Notes: generated by a model not told the origin, from the letters alone. Positions 51,555-61,683 are shown, counted from the first letter of the stretch. The stretch is DNA of 64,000 nt from Rikenellaceae bacterium (GCA_015060005.1 SUZI01000002.1:62001-126000); one strand, 5' to 3'. A program made the numbers and translations.

Positions 51555-51656
51555 AAAGTGTGTTATAATTTGTAGAGGGGAGGATTATACAAGGCTTGCG
51601 AAATCCGAGAAACCGCAGTTTACACCCCACCCCTCAATGGTTGTGTGATGTGGCAA

Positions 51657-51730
51657 AGAGAAGGCTTGCGAAGACTCTAAAAGCGGAGTTTACTCGGTGT
51701 AAATGAGCATTTTAGAGGCAAGCGTAACGC
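51657..51730 (+). repeat. Nested-hairpin repeat, opposite orientation
   Basis: Outer arms GCTTGC / GCAAGC, middle stem CTCTAAAA / TTTTAGAG, inner stem TTTAC-TCGGT-GTAAA. A partial copy (51590-51632) precedes it. Confidence 0.75.
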
Positions 51731-51757
51731 ACTATTTGCCCATCAGACAATCATTGA

Positions 51758-52510
51758 TTAGAAGCCTTTACCTATTGCCAGGAAATCCTCAGCCTTAAGA
51801 GCTGCACCACCGATAAGACCACCGTCTACATCCTCCTTAGCGAATATCTCGGCTGCGTTAGATGGCTTGCAAGAGCCTCCGTAGAGGATAGGGCACTCAG
51901 CAGCAGCTGCACCGAACTTTGATGCCAACACCTCGCGGATATATGCGTGAATCTCCTGTGCCTGCTCAGCAGTAGCGGTCTCGCCTGTGCCGATAGCCCA
52001 TACTGGCTCGTAAGCGATAACCAAATCCTTGAACTGCTCCTCCGAGAGGTTGAATACTACCTCCTCAATCTGTGCCTTACATACGTCGAAGTGCTTACCT
52101 GCCTTACGCTCCTCGAGGCTCTCACCTACGCAGTAGATAGGCTTCAAACCGTTGGCGTATGCCTGCACCATCTTCTTATTCAGTGTCTCCGATGTCTCAC
52201 CATAGTACTGGCGACGCTCCGAGTGGCCCAAGATAACGTACTCACAACCGAGTGCTGCAATCATAGATGCTGCAACCTCACCTGTGTAAGCACCCTTAGC
52301 CTCTGCTGCACAGTTCTGTGCACCAACAGCGATAGTTGAGCCCTTCAACGCCTCAACAACCTGCGAGAGGTGAGTGAAAGGAGGACATACGATGAAGTTC
52401 ACGCACTCGCAAACCTCGCCGCGACCTGCTGCTACACTCTTTGCCAACTCAACGCCCTCAGCTGGGAGGGTGTTCATCTTCCAGTTACCTGCTACAATCT
52501 TCTTTCTCAT
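51758..52510 (-). CDS. tpiA: Triosephosphate isomerase
   Basis: The 250-residue glycolytic enzyme interconverts dihydroxyacetone phosphate and glyceraldehyde 3-phosphate. Lys in GNWKMN (residues 9-14), His in ILGHSERR and Glu in VIAYEPVWAIGTG form the active site. The length is normal. The RhuM-Fic gene lies 36 bases upstream on the same strand but is unlikely to belong functionally. Confidence 0.98.
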   Translation of the reverse strand: MRKKIVAGNWKMNTLPAEGVELAKSVAAGRGEVCECVNFIVCPPFTHLSQVVEALKGSTIAVGAQNCAAEAKGAYTGEVAASMIAALGCEYVILGHSERRQYYGETSETLNKKMVQAYANGLKPIYCVGESLEERKAGKHFDVCKAQIEEVVFNLSEEQFKDLVIAYEPVWAIGTGETATAEQAQEIHAYIREVLASKFGAAAAECPILYGGSCKPSNAAEIFAKEDVDGGLIGGAALKAEDFLAIGKGF

Positions 52511-52546
52511 CTTTACGAAATTTTTTATTTGTTAAAATATGAATTA

Positions 52547-53530
52547 TTAGTTCCTTTTATTGATAAGGTTTACTATGACTTTAGTCATAATATCTTTCTC
52601 TTCCGTTCTGCTCTCCGCAATCATAAGTGTTAATGCTACGAGGGTATTATTGTCAAGCAATCGTGTGTTGTCAGCTCGATAAAGGATACCATTGCGTTCC
52701 AGAAACCATAGGAATAAGTAAGCCGCTATTCTCTTGTTTCCATCACTAAAGGAGTGGTTTTTGACAGTGAGATATAGCAAATTTGCCGCCTTCTCTTCAA
52801 CGCTTGGATATAAATCACAACCATTGAAAGTTTGATAAATCACACCCATAGTGCTATGGAACGAGCCATCTTTCTCACGAGCAAAAAGCTCACTCTCACC
52901 GTATTGCTCTTTGAGTGTCAATAACGCCTCCTTAGCGTTTTCATATGTTGCCTTAAACCTCTCTTCGGTTGTGGTCTGCTCGATTTGTAAGGTCTGATAA
53001 TCGTACCTGTCAAGAGTATCTAAACCGTAGCTGAAATCGGTTATAACTTTCAGCAGTCCAACAGCCTCTTCACGACTGACACACTTAGCTGAGAGCACAT
53101 TATTCATTACCGATATTGTACGTTTCAGGTCCTCAAGTTGCGACAACTCAATATCTTGCTTAATGGCATAGCCTTCCAAAAGATATTGTTTAAGCACCTT
53201 ATTTGCCCAAATACGGAACTGAGTGGCTTTTTTAGAATTAGCACGATATCCAATAGAAATAATTACATCTAAATTATATAGAGGTATAGATCTGTGCACA
53301 CTCCTTTTGCCCTCTTGTCGAACTTGTGCAAAAACTGCACACGTTGAATTTCTATCTAACTCCTCGCTTTGATAGATGTTTTTTATATGACGGAGAACAG
53401 AAGTACGATTAATATCAAATAATGTGGCTATCTGAGCTTGAGACAACCATACACTATCATCCCGCAGACGGACACTCAGTTCTGTTTGCCCGTCTGCTGA
53501 TTGATATATGATTACCTCGCCCTTATCCAT
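52547..53530 (-). CDS. RhuM-like protein fused to a Fic/DOC domain
   Basis: The 327-residue protein joins an N-terminal RhuM/virulence-protein-like domain (DSVWLSQAQIATLFDINRTS, then RSIPLYNLDVIISIGYRANS) with a C-terminal Fic domain bearing HSFSDGNKR at about residue 258 (consensus HxFxDGNGR, with K in place of the second G). Fic proteins transfer AMP or other groups to proteins. Lys instead of Gly is seen in Doc kinases. It has more AT codons than lysS and tpiA, consistent with transfer, and lies between them. Confidence 0.9.
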   Translation of the reverse strand: MDKGEVIIYQSADGQTELSVRLRDDSVWLSQAQIATLFDINRTSVLRHIKNIYQSEELDRNSTCAVFAQVRQEGKRSVHRSIPLYNLDVIISIGYRANSKKATQFRIWANKVLKQYLLEGYAIKQDIELSQLEDLKRTISVMNNVLSAKCVSREEAVGLLKVITDFSYGLDTLDRYDYQTLQIEQTTTEERFKATYENAKEALLTLKEQYGESELFAREKDGSFHSTMGVIYQTFNGCDLYPSVEEKAANLLYLTVKNHSFSDGNKRIAAYLFLWFLERNGILYRADNTRLLDNNTLVALTLMIAESRTEEKDIMTKVIVNLINKRN

Positions 53531-53541
53531 CGTCTGACCTT

Positions 53542-55281
53542 TTACTCTGCCTGGGCGTCAATCCACGCCTTCATAGCGGCGGTCGCCAAGCCGAGCTTAT
53601 TCTTCTTGTTGAAGCCACAGAGGTCGTTGAAGAGCTTACCACCTCCCGACGCCGCTGTGTTACGCAACGACTCGGCTGTGATATAACCCATCTTCTGCAC
53701 CGCTGCAACCCACTCCTCGGGCACGCCCATAGCGGTATAGCACTCTGCGGTGTCGGCAACAACCTTCTTCTCGGGACGCATCGTAGGGAAGAACAACACA
53801 TCCTGGATTGAAGATTGGTTGGTCATAAACATCGTCAGACGGTCGATACCGATACCCATACCCGAGCACGATGGCATACCATACTCCAGAGCACGCACGA
53901 AGTCCATATCGATGAACATAGCCTCGTCGTCGCCCTTCTCCGAGAGCTTCAGCTGCTCCTGGAAACGCTCATACTGGTCGATAGGGTCGTTGAGCTCCGA
54001 GTAGGCGTTACAAAGCTCCTTACCATTTACGAACAACTCGAAACGCTCCGTCAGGTCGGCATTATCGCGATGACGCTTACACAGAGGCGACATCTCGCGT
54101 GGATAGTCGCAGATGAAGGTAGGCTGAATCAAATCCTCCTCGCAGTACTGACCGAAGATAGCGTCGATGAGCTTACCCTTACCCATCGTCTCGTCAATCT
54201 CCACGCCCAGACGTACACACGCCTCGCGTATCTGCTCCTCCGACTGACCTGTGATGTCGTAGCCCGTCTTCTCGCGGATGGCATCGGTCATCGTCAGACG
54301 GCGGAAAGGTGCCTTGAACGATATCTGCTTACCGTCAATCTCCAGCTCTGTCGTGCCGTTGGTAGCCATAGCTACACGCTCCAACATCTGCTCCGTGAAG
54401 CCCATCATCCACTTGTAGTCCTTGTAGGCTACGTAAATCTCCATACAGGTGAACTCGGGGTTGTGTGTGCGGTCCATACCCTCGTTGCGGAAGTTCTTAC
54501 CGAACTCGTATACTCCGTTGAAGCCACCCACGATAAGACGCTTCAGATAGAGCTCCGTTGCGATACGCATATAGAAGTCGATATCCAATGCGTTGTGGTG
54601 GGTGATGAAAGGTCGTGCCGACGCACCACCTGGAATAGGCTGCAGGATAGGTGTCTCCACCTCTAAGTAGCCCTGCTCGTTGAAGAACTCACGCATCGTA
54701 GCCATAATCTTGGCACGCTTCACGAAGACATCCTTCACGTGAGGGTTTACTGCCAGGTCCAAGCAACGCTGACGGTAACGCACCTCGGGGTCGGTCAGAG
54801 CGTCGAAGGTCTTACCATCCTTCTCCTTCACGATAGGCAGAGGGCGTATAGACTTCGAGATGAGGGTAAACTTCTGGCAGTGTACCGACTTCTCGCCCGT
54901 ATTGGTGATGAAGGCAAATCCCTCAACACCTACGAAGTCACCTATATCGAGCAACTTCTTAAAGACGGTGTTGTAGAGCGTAGTATCGCCCTCGGCACCG
55001 CCCGGACAAATATCGTCACGACGGATATATACCTGAATACGACCTGTGTGGTCCTGCAACTCGAAGAACGAGGCACTACCCATAATGCGGCGGCTCATAA
55101 TACGTCCTGCTATGCGGACGTGGCTGAACTGCTCGGCGGTCTGCTCGGTCAAGCCCTCCGTAATCTGCTTTGCGGTGGCTGTAACATCGAATTGCTCTGC
55201 CGGATAAGGCTCTATGCCCAACTCACGCAGGGCAGCAAGCGACTTACGGCGTAACTGTTCTTGTTCACTAAGTTCAAACAT
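53542..55281 (-). CDS. lysS: Lysyl-tRNA synthetase
   Basis: The 579-residue class II synthetase charges tRNA-Lys. The N-terminal OB fold ([20 protein letters not shown]), motif 2 ([15 protein letters not shown]) and motif 3 ([12 protein letters not shown]) are in place. The C-terminal ~70 residues extend past motif 3, as in other Bacteroidota. It starts 12 bases before the RhuM-Fic gene in the reading direction. Confidence 0.98.
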   Translation of the reverse strand: MFELSEQEQLRRKSLAALRELGIEPYPAEQFDVTATAKQITEGLTEQTAEQFSHVRIAGRIMSRRIMGSASFFELQDHTGRIQVYIRRDDICPGGAEGDTTLYNTVFKKLLDIGDFVGVEGFAFITNTGEKSVHCQKFTLISKSIRPLPIVKEKDGKTFDALTDPEVRYRQRCLDLAVNPHVKDVFVKRAKIMATMREFFNEQGYLEVETPILQPIPGGASARPFITHHNALDIDFYMRIATELYLKRLIVGGFNGVYEFGKNFRNEGMDRTHNPEFTCMEIYVAYKDYKWMMGFTEQMLERVAMATNGTTELEIDGKQISFKAPFRRLTMTDAIREKTGYDITGQSEEQIREACVRLGVEIDETMGKGKLIDAIFGQYCEEDLIQPTFICDYPREMSPLCKRHRDNADLTERFELFVNGKELCNAYSELNDPIDQYERFQEQLKLSEKGDDEAMFIDMDFVRALEYGMPSCSGMGIGIDRLTMFMTNQSSIQDVLFFPTMRPEKKVVADTAECYTAMGVPEEWVAAVQKMGYITAESLRNTAASGGGKLFNDLCGFNKKNKLGLATAAMKAWIDAQAE

Positions 55282-55304
55282 ATAACTATCAAAAATTCAA
55301 AATT

Positions 55305-55507
55305 CAAAATTCAAAATTCAAAGTTGCGATTAAGCCATACGCAGAGGGAACTTGTTCACTATGCTATGGCAGAGCAACTAAGGGAAGACCTTTAGGTCTT
55401 GCCAAAATTCAAAATTCAAAGTTGCGATTAAGCCATACGCAGAGGGAACTTGTTCACTATGCTATGGCAGAGCAACTAAGGGAAGACCTTTAGGTCTTGC
55501 CAAAATT
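55305..55507 (+). repeat. Two tandem 98-bp copies of the REP-like repeat
   Basis: GTTGCGATTAAGCCATACGC begins at 55323 and again at 55421, exactly 98 bases apart, and the two copies are almost identical. Each contains the inner palindrome AAGACCTTTAGGTCTT. Confidence 0.9.
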
Positions 55508-55691
55508 TTCTACTTTATCAATGGCTGCTAAAGGTTATTAAGGGATATTAAAGGTTATTAAAGTCGCAATAAATCTCTTATAGCCGTAGACTTTAGTAGC
55601 CCTTAGTTGCCCTTAGTTACCCTTTTAGTTGCCATTAACATTTAAGGCTCTTAACGCAGACGTCGCCCCTGCTCAATTTTCATTTACAGGC

Positions 55692-55775
55692 GGGGAGTTC
55701 AAGGCTGGCGAAGTCTTGCAACACCGCAGTTTACTCGGCGTAAATGAGGATGTTGCAAGGCGAGCTAAACGCAGA
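55692..55775 (+). repeat. Nested-hairpin repeat
   Basis: Middle stem CTTGCAAC / GTTGCAAG flanks an inner stem TTTAC-TCGGC-GTAAA. The middle stem differs completely from those at 50098 and 51667 yet remains paired. Confidence 0.75.
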
Positions 55776-55797
55776 AATCTCCCCTGTAAACGAAAAT

Positions 55798-57831
55798 TTA
55801 CCAGATGATAACTCGTTCCTCCTCGGGCAAGAACATCTTACCCTCGGTTATGCCAAACGCCTTGTGGAAGGTGTCGATGTTGCGGAGTGTTACGTTCACA
55901 CGGTTGCAACCCAACGAGTGTACGTCGACCTTTGTCAGACGTGCCACCTCCTCGGGGCGTATGTTCTGTGCCCAGATTGTTGCATACGAGAGGTAGAAAC
56001 GCTGCTCTGCGGTGAAGCCATCGATGTCGGCTGGGTGCTCTCCCGCAAATGAGTTCTGCAAAGCGGTGTAAGCCACACGCAGACCTCCCTGGTCGGCTAT
56101 GTTCTCGCCGAGCGACAATGCTCCGTCGGCGTAGAGTGCTGGCTTGTCGCCCTCGGCAGGCAACACCTCCACCTTGTTGAACTGCTCAACGAGTATGTCG
56201 GTACGCTCCTTGAATGCCGCAGCATCAGCCTCGCTCCACCAGTTGTTCATATTACCATCCTTATCGAAGTGGCGACCCTGGTCGTCAAATCCGTGGGTCA
56301 TCTCGTGTCCTATGACAACGCCTATAGCACCATAGTTCACTGCGTCGTCAGCTGCCGAGTTGTAGAATGGTGGCTGAAGGATAGCCGCAGGGAAGCAAAT
56401 CTCGTTTGTCGTAGGGTTGTAGTAGGCGTTGACAGTCTGTGGCGACATAAACCAGCGGTCGCGGTCTACGGGCTGTCCGAGGTCTGCCAAGTTGTCGGCA
56501 GTATACCACGCCGAGGCACGCTTCATATTCTCCCAATACGATATCGTAGGGTCAATCTCCAATGTAGAGTAGTCCTTCCACTTGTCGGGGTAGCCAATCT
56601 TCACGGTGAACGATGCGAGCTTCTCACGAGCCTTAGCCTTTGTCTGGTCGGACATCCACGCAAGGGCGTCGATATGCTCACCGAGAGCCACCTGGAGGTT
56701 CTTCACCATAGTCTGCACACGCTCCTTATCCTCTGCCGAGAAGTATTTCGACACGTAAATCTCGCCCACAGCCTCGCCGAGCAAGCCATTAGGCACGCTC
56801 ATAGCACGTTTCCAGCGAGGACGCATCTGCTCCTGTCCCGACATCTGGCGACCGAAGAACTCGAAGTGAGCGGCATAGATGTCGTCGCTCAGGAAGGCTG
56901 CCGCAGAGCGGATATAGCCAGCCATAAGATATGCCTTCAAAGTCTCCAAAGGCTCGCTCTTGAGCAGGGTGTTCACAGCGTCGATGACCTCGGGCTGCTC
57001 CACGATGAGCGAAGCCTCGGGCTGCACGCCGAGTGATGCGAAGTAGTCGTTCCACTCCAGGGCGTCGTAGCGAGCCACGAAAGCCTCGAGTGTCGTAGGG
57101 TTATAGTTGGCTGCCACATCACGCAGCTCCACATTTGAGCGGAAAGCCTTCGCCATCTTAGTCTCTAAAGCCAACACAGCCTCTGCCTGTGCCTCGGCAT
57201 CCTCCACTCCACACAGTGCGAACGATGTAGCGAGCCACTTCAGGTAGCCCTCACGCTTTGAGGCGTTCTCCTCGTCTAAGTAATAGTCGCGGTTGCCCAT
57301 ACCCAAGCCAGCCTGACCTATGTAGAGCACGTTGATGTCGACATTCTTCAGGTCGGCACTCACGCCCGCCGAGAAGAATGGGTTGCCTGTCTCGCGGTGC
57401 AGCCATCCGATGACGGGGGCTATCTCCTCGCGGCTCTGCACAGCGGCTATACGCTCCAGGTCAGCCTTCAGCGGTGTTACGCCCTCATTGTTCAGACGCA
57501 CAGAGTCCAAGCCCATAACGTAGAGGTCGGCAATCTTCTGCTCTACGCTGCCCTTCTCGGTCTTCTTTGACTTCATCTCCGCGAAGAGGTCGTTGATGCG
57601 TATCTCGTTGTTCTCACGCATAATGTCGAATGTTCCGTAGCGAGAGAACTCGGGCTTCAGCGGGTGAGCCTTCTGCCAGCCACCCGTAGCATACTGATAG
57701 AAGTCATCGGCAAGAGCCACGCTCTCGTCGAAGTTGGCACGGTCGATAGCAGGTGCTTTCTGCTCGGCTGCCCGGTTACCACAACCTACCATAAATGCAA
57801 TGGTTGATATTGTTAAAATAAGTCTTTTCAT
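55798..57831 (-). CDS. M13-family metallopeptidase lipoprotein
   Basis: The 677-residue protein has a lipoprotein signal (ISTIAFMVGCGNRAAE, Cys17) and the neprilysin-type zinc site GHEMTHGFDDQG with the downstream Glu in GENIADQGGL. The conserved NAYYNP and C-terminal HSL/RVN segment fit M13. It would cut short peptides outside the inner membrane. Confidence 0.95.
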   Translation of the reverse strand: MKRLILTISTIAFMVGCGNRAAEQKAPAIDRANFDESVALADDFYQYATGGWQKAHPLKPEFSRYGTFDIMRENNEIRINDLFAEMKSKKTEKGSVEQKIADLYVMGLDSVRLNNEGVTPLKADLERIAAVQSREEIAPVIGWLHRETGNPFFSAGVSADLKNVDINVLYIGQAGLGMGNRDYYLDEENASKREGYLKWLATSFALCGVEDAEAQAEAVLALETKMAKAFRSNVELRDVAANYNPTTLEAFVARYDALEWNDYFASLGVQPEASLIVEQPEVIDAVNTLLKSEPLETLKAYLMAGYIRSAAAFLSDDIYAAHFEFFGRQMSGQEQMRPRWKRAMSVPNGLLGEAVGEIYVSKYFSAEDKERVQTMVKNLQVALGEHIDALAWMSDQTKAKAREKLASFTVKIGYPDKWKDYSTLEIDPTISYWENMKRASAWYTADNLADLGQPVDRDRWFMSPQTVNAYYNPTTNEICFPAAILQPPFYNSAADDAVNYGAIGVVIGHEMTHGFDDQGRHFDKDGNMNNWWSEADAAAFKERTDILVEQFNKVEVLPAEGDKPALYADGALSLGENIADQGGLRVAYTALQNSFAGEHPADIDGFTAEQRFYLSYATIWAQNIRPEEVARLTKVDVHSLGCNRVNVTLRNIDTFHKAFGITEGKMFLPEEERVIIW

Positions 57832-57857
57832 AACGGTTTCTTATTAAAGCTACAAAA

Positions 57858-57885
57858 GGAGCCCGGCTCATAAAGAGCAGGCCCC
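57858..57885 (-). terminator. Putative pgk terminator
   Basis: GGAGCCCGGCTC and GAGCAGGCCCC pair with one bulge around ATAAA, in the 131-base gap between pgk and the M13 gene. Confidence 0.45.
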
Positions 57886-57962
57886 AAAATGTTTTGCATA
57901 AATTGTATGACGGGAGGTATCTCGAGGATGAGCACAACGCCGAAATCACCTCGTCAGGCAAT

Positions 57963-59225
57963 TTATTTACGGATTGCAGCTACGCCTGGCAGCTCCTTAC
58001 CCTCCATATACTCCAGGAGAGCACCACCACCTGTCGATACGTACGATACCTTGTCAGCCAAGCCGAACTTGTTGATGCAAGCTACCGAGTCGCCACCACC
58101 GATGAGTGAGAAAGCACCCTGCTCTGTTGCCTCGGCAATAGCCTCCGCTACAGCACGTGAGCCTGTCGAGAACTTGTTAATCTCAAATACGCCCACAGGG
58201 CCATTCCAGAGGATAGTCTTGCTCTCCAAAATCTCCTTACGGAAGAGAGCCTTACCCTCAGATGCGATGTCGACACCCTCCCAAGCTGGGTCGATATCCT
58301 TAACAGATGCCTCCTGTGTGTTAGCCTCCTCCGAGAAGTCGTCGCAGATGAGTGCGTCAGGCGACATCACAAACTTGATACCCTTCTCCTCAGCCTTCTT
58401 CAGGATGTCCAAAGCTACAGGGAACATATCAGGCTCGCAGATAGACTTACCTACCTTGCCACCAAGAGCACCCGAGAAGGTGTAGGTCATACCGCCACCG
58501 ATGATAATCTTGTCGCACTTCTCCATCAGCTTCTCGATGATGGTAATCTTGGTCGATACCTTTGAGCCACCTACGATAGCTGTGAATGGACGTGCAGGGT
58601 TCTGCATAACGCCGTCGATAGCCTTCAGCTCGTTCTCCATAACGTAGCCGAACATCTTATCCTGGGGGAAGTAGTCAGCGATAAGAGCTGTCGAAGAGTG
58701 AGCACGGTGAGCTGTACCAAATGCGTCGTTGATGTAGCAGTCAGCATACGAAGCGAGCTTCTTGACGAACTCCTTCTGTGGACCCTCCTTCAGAGCCTTC
58801 TTTGCTGCCTTCTTCTCCTCGTCGGTAGCATCCTCTGCCAAGCCGCGTGGCTTACCCTCCTCCTCAGCGTAGAAGCGGAGGTTCTCCAACAACATAACCT
58901 CACCTGGCTTCAATGCAGCAGCCATCTCGGCAGCCTTCTCGCCCATACAATCACCCGCAAAGGCAATCTTCACACCCAGACGAGCCTCGATAGCAGGGAT
59001 AATCTGCTCCAATGAGAACTTTGGGTCTGGATTCTTCTTTGGACGACCTAAGTGCGACATCAGGATAACGGCACCACCCTTCTCCAACACCTTCTTGATT
59101 GTTGGGATAGCGGCACGGATACGAGTGTCATCTGTTACCTGACCCTCTGCGTTGAGAGGTACATTGAAGTCTACGCGGATAATCGCACGCTTACCGGCGA
59201 AATCATAATTGTCAATTGCAAACAT
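57963..59225 (-). CDS. pgk: Phosphoglycerate kinase
   Basis: The 420-residue glycolytic enzyme makes ATP from 1,3-bisphosphoglycerate. The N-terminal RVDFNVPL, the central GGSKVSTKI and the C-terminal [15 protein letters not shown] motifs are present. Divergent from xseA across a 215-base region with facing -7 boxes (TACCTTTG on the minus strand at 59312-59305). Confidence 0.98.
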   Translation of the reverse strand: MFAIDNYDFAGKRAIIRVDFNVPLNAEGQVTDDTRIRAAIPTIKKVLEKGGAVILMSHLGRPKKNPDPKFSLEQIIPAIEARLGVKIAFAGDCMGEKAAEMAAALKPGEVMLLENLRFYAEEEGKPRGLAEDATDEEKKAAKKALKEGPQKEFVKKLASYADCYINDAFGTAHRAHSSTALIADYFPQDKMFGYVMENELKAIDGVMQNPARPFTAIVGGSKVSTKITIIEKLMEKCDKIIIGGGMTYTFSGALGGKVGKSICEPDMFPVALDILKKAEEKGIKFVMSPDALICDDFSEEANTQEASVKDIDPAWEGVDIASEGKALFRKEILESKTILWNGPVGVFEINKFSTGSRAVAEAIAEATEQGAFSLIGGGDSVACINKFGLADKVSYVSTGGGALLEYMEGKELPGVAAIRK

Positions 59226-59428
59226 AGTTGTAAAAGTTTTTATAAGTTTTCTAAATCATTATATTGTTCTAAATTCTGCCTTCCGATATTACTTCTTTGC
59301 TTTGCAAAGGTAGTGAAAATTTTGATACTTCATACGCCACCGATGCTCCAACGGTGTTTTTTTGCTCTTTTTGGGTTAAAAAAACACCCTTCGTGGCAAA
59401 TAGATTGGTGCTTTTGCTACACTTTTCC

Positions 59429-59441
59429 TATCTTTGCACTA
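59429..59441 (+). promoter_or_regulatory. -7 box almost touching the xseA start
   Basis: TATCTTTG at 59429-59436 is a perfect TAnnTTTG box, and the ATG is at 59441. Transcription should begin at or next to the start codon, implying a leaderless mRNA. TTGG at about 59405 may be the -33. Confidence 0.5.
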
Positions 59442-60694
59442 TGACTTCCGTACGACACATAACGCTCAGCGAGCTGCAACGACGCATAGGCGAGGCTGTG
59501 GAGGGAGCTCTGCCGCTGCCTCTGTGGGTTGTGGCGGAGATATCCGAGATGAAGGTCAACACGTCGGGACACTGCTATCTGGAGCTCATCGAGAAGGGCG
59601 AGGGTAGCCGCTCCACCACCGCCATAGCTCAGGCGAGGGCTGTGATGTGGCGACAGGACTATCAGGTGCTCTCGGTGATGTTCGCCCACCAGACGGGTGA
59701 GAGGCTTCAGTCGGGTATGAAACTCCTTGTGCGTGTGATGGTTACCCACCATCCGCTCTACGGTCTGTCGCTCCGCATAACCGACATAGATGCCACCTAC
59801 ACCATAGGCGAGAGCGAGCGTCAGCGTCAGCAGACCATCTCGCAGCTCAAGGCTGATGGCGTGTGGGATATCAACCGCTCGGTAGCTCTGCCACGTATAG
59901 TGCAACGCATAGCTGTCGTGGCGAGTGGCTCGTCGGCAGGCTATCGCGACTTTATCAACGAGCTGCGTAGCGGAGGCTATGCCTTCCGAGTGGAGCTCTT
60001 CGAGGCTGTGGTGCAGGGCGAGGCTGCCGAGGGCTCTATGGTCGACGCCTTGGAGCAGATAGCAGCACACGAGGAGTCGTTCGATGTGGTGGTCATCATA
60101 CGTGGCGGAGGCTCGGTGAGCGACCTGAAATGTTTCGATAGCTACCTGCTCTCATCTGTCGTGGCACAATTTCCGCTACCTGTGCTCACAGGCATTGGAC
60201 ACGACAAAGATACCTCGGTTGTCGATATGGTTGCCCACACCCCTCTGAAGACCCCGACAGCTGTCGCAGGGTGGCTCGTGGAGCGTATGGCACAGGAGTG
60301 GGCTCTGGTCGAGGAGTATGCCAAACGGCTTGCCGAGTATGCACGTAACGTGGTGGCTGTGAGTCGCTTACGTGTCGAACGCAGGGATTTGTTGCGGGCA
60401 CGTGCCGAGCAGCGGCTATCTACCGAGCAGTCGCTTCTGGAGCTTCGTGGCGAGCAGCTCCTCTCGGCGGTGCGTCTGAGGATGGAGCGTGAGCGACAGA
60501 AGATGTTGAGGTACAGGGAGTTGTTGTTAGCCCACCGCCCCGATGGGGTGTTGCGTCGCGGCTTTGCTATCGTGCGACGTGGCGAGGAGGCTCTGTCGAG
60601 TGTAACGCAGCTGGGCGAGGGCGACGAGGTACGCATAGAGATGCACGATGGCGAGGCACAGATGCGTGTGGAGAGAATAACAAAAAAAGAGTAA
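59441..60694 (+). CDS. xseA: Exodeoxyribonuclease VII large subunit
   Basis: I chose the ATG at 59441 (MTSVRHITLSELQRRI, 417 residues) because it fits the family start and sits just below a promoter; the frame is open from 59297. An N-terminal OB fold (WVVAEISEMKVNTSGHCYLE) and the catalytic domain with VASGSSAGYRDFINEL, IRGGGSVSDLKCFD and TGIGHDKDTSVVDMVAHTPL follow, then coiled coil. With XseB it degrades single-stranded DNA. Confidence 0.96.
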   Translation: MTSVRHITLSELQRRIGEAVEGALPLPLWVVAEISEMKVNTSGHCYLELIEKGEGSRSTTAIAQARAVMWRQDYQVLSVMFAHQTGERLQSGMKLLVRVMVTHHPLYGLSLRITDIDATYTIGESERQRQQTISQLKADGVWDINRSVALPRIVQRIAVVASGSSAGYRDFINELRSGGYAFRVELFEAVVQGEAAEGSMVDALEQIAAHEESFDVVVIIRGGGSVSDLKCFDSYLLSSVVAQFPLPVLTGIGHDKDTSVVDMVAHTPLKTPTAVAGWLVERMAQEWALVEEYAKRLAEYARNVVAVSRLRVERRDLLRARAEQRLSTEQSLLELRGEQLLSAVRLRMERERQKMLRYRELLLAHRPDGVLRRGFAIVRRGEEALSSVTQLGEGDEVRIEMHDGEAQMRVERITKKE

Positions 60695-60697
60695 TAT

Positions 60698-60895
60698 ATG
60701 GCTGAAAACAAGGAGTTTAACTATGCCGAGGCGATGGCTGAGGTGGAGCAGATACTCAGCGAGATGAGCACCGAGCGTATCTCGATAGATGAGTTGGAGA
60801 AGAAGGTCAGGCGAGCATCGGAGCTCATCAAGGCGTGCCACGCACGTTTAGATAAGGTCGAGGCGAGCGTTGAGGAGTTGCTCAAGGAGGAGTAG
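60698..60895 (+). CDS. xseB: Exodeoxyribonuclease VII small subunit
   Basis: The 65-residue coiled-coil protein (NYAEAMAEVEQILSEMSTER, then KACHARLDKVEASVEELLKE) binds XseA. It lies three bases after xseA. Confidence 0.95.
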   Translation: MAENKEFNYAEAMAEVEQILSEMSTERISIDELEKKVRRASELIKACHARLDKVEASVEELLKEE

Positions 60896-60897
60896 CG

Positions 60898-61680
60898 ATG
60901 AAGTGGTTGGTTAAAATCTTACTCAAGATATTCCCACGCAGCTTCCTGCAACGTGTGGCAGGGTGGGGTGTGCCGCTGCTTGGATTGCTCTATGTGGGGC
61001 GAGGCAAGGAGTGCCCCGTGTGTGGCTGCCGCAGGCGTAAGTTCCTGCCATACGGATATGTCGTTCAGCGAGAGAACGCCCTCTGTCCCAGCTGCTTGTC
61101 GCTGGAGCGACACCGTATGTTGTGGCTCTACCTGAAGCAACATACCACGCTCTTCGATACCCGTCCACAGCTGCTGCACATAGCACCCGAGGTGGCACTA
61201 ATGAAGCGACTACGCCGACTCTACGAGGAGGTGCCCGAGCGATATCAGACTGCCGACTTGGAGTCGCCGTTGGCGGATATGCACTTCGACATACAGCACA
61301 TACCGCTCGAGGGTGAGTCGGTCGATGTCATCTTCTGCAACCACATACTCGAGCACGTCGAGGACGATGGCGTGGCTCTTGGCGAGTTGTACCGCATAAT
61401 GCGTCAAGGAGGGTGGGGTGTCATCCTCTCGCCTGTCGATATGAGCCGCGAGCACACCTTCGAGGATGATAGCGTTACGGATGCTGCCGAGCGAACACGC
61501 CTCTTTGGGCAGTATGACCACCGCCGCGTCTATGGCAGGGATTATGTCTCACGCCTCGCTGCTGCGGGCTTCGAGGTGGAGGATATAGCCTTTGCCGAGG
61601 GGCTCTCCGAGGGGGCTGTCAAGCTCTATGGCTTGAGCGACGAACACCTATATATTGTACATAAACCACGAAAGGAGTAG
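60898..61680 (+). CDS. SAM-dependent methyltransferase with N-terminal zinc ribbon
   Basis: The 260-residue protein has four cysteines near the N-terminus (CPVCGCRR ... CPSCLSLERHR) and a Methyltransf_11-like domain with LLHIAPEVALMKRLR as motif I variant and VDVIFCNHILEHVEDD. Motif I lacks the usual GxGxG, so the SAM loop is atypical (HIAPE). The substrate is unknown. It is packed between xseB and relA. Confidence 0.85.
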   Translation: MKWLVKILLKIFPRSFLQRVAGWGVPLLGLLYVGRGKECPVCGCRRRKFLPYGYVVQRENALCPSCLSLERHRMLWLYLKQHTTLFDTRPQLLHIAPEVALMKRLRRLYEEVPERYQTADLESPLADMHFDIQHIPLEGESVDVIFCNHILEHVEDDGVALGELYRIMRQGGWGVILSPVDMSREHTFEDDSVTDAAERTRLFGQYDHRRVYGRDYVSRLAAAGFEVEDIAFAEGLSEGAVKLYGLSDEHLYIVHKPRKE

Positions 61681-61683
61681 ACT

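Larger units (their letters stand above)
51168..51757. other. Intergenic region with repeats and tpiA terminator
   Basis: No gene. A REP-like repeat (51366-51467), the tpiA terminator (51524-51554), a partial (51590-51632) and an intact nested-hairpin element (51657-51730) lie here. Confidence 0.7.
55282..55797. other. Intergenic region with tandem and dispersed repeats
   Basis: No gene. A 98-bp tandem duplication (55305-55507) is followed by A/T-rich repeats and a nested-hairpin element (55692-55775). Confidence 0.75.
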
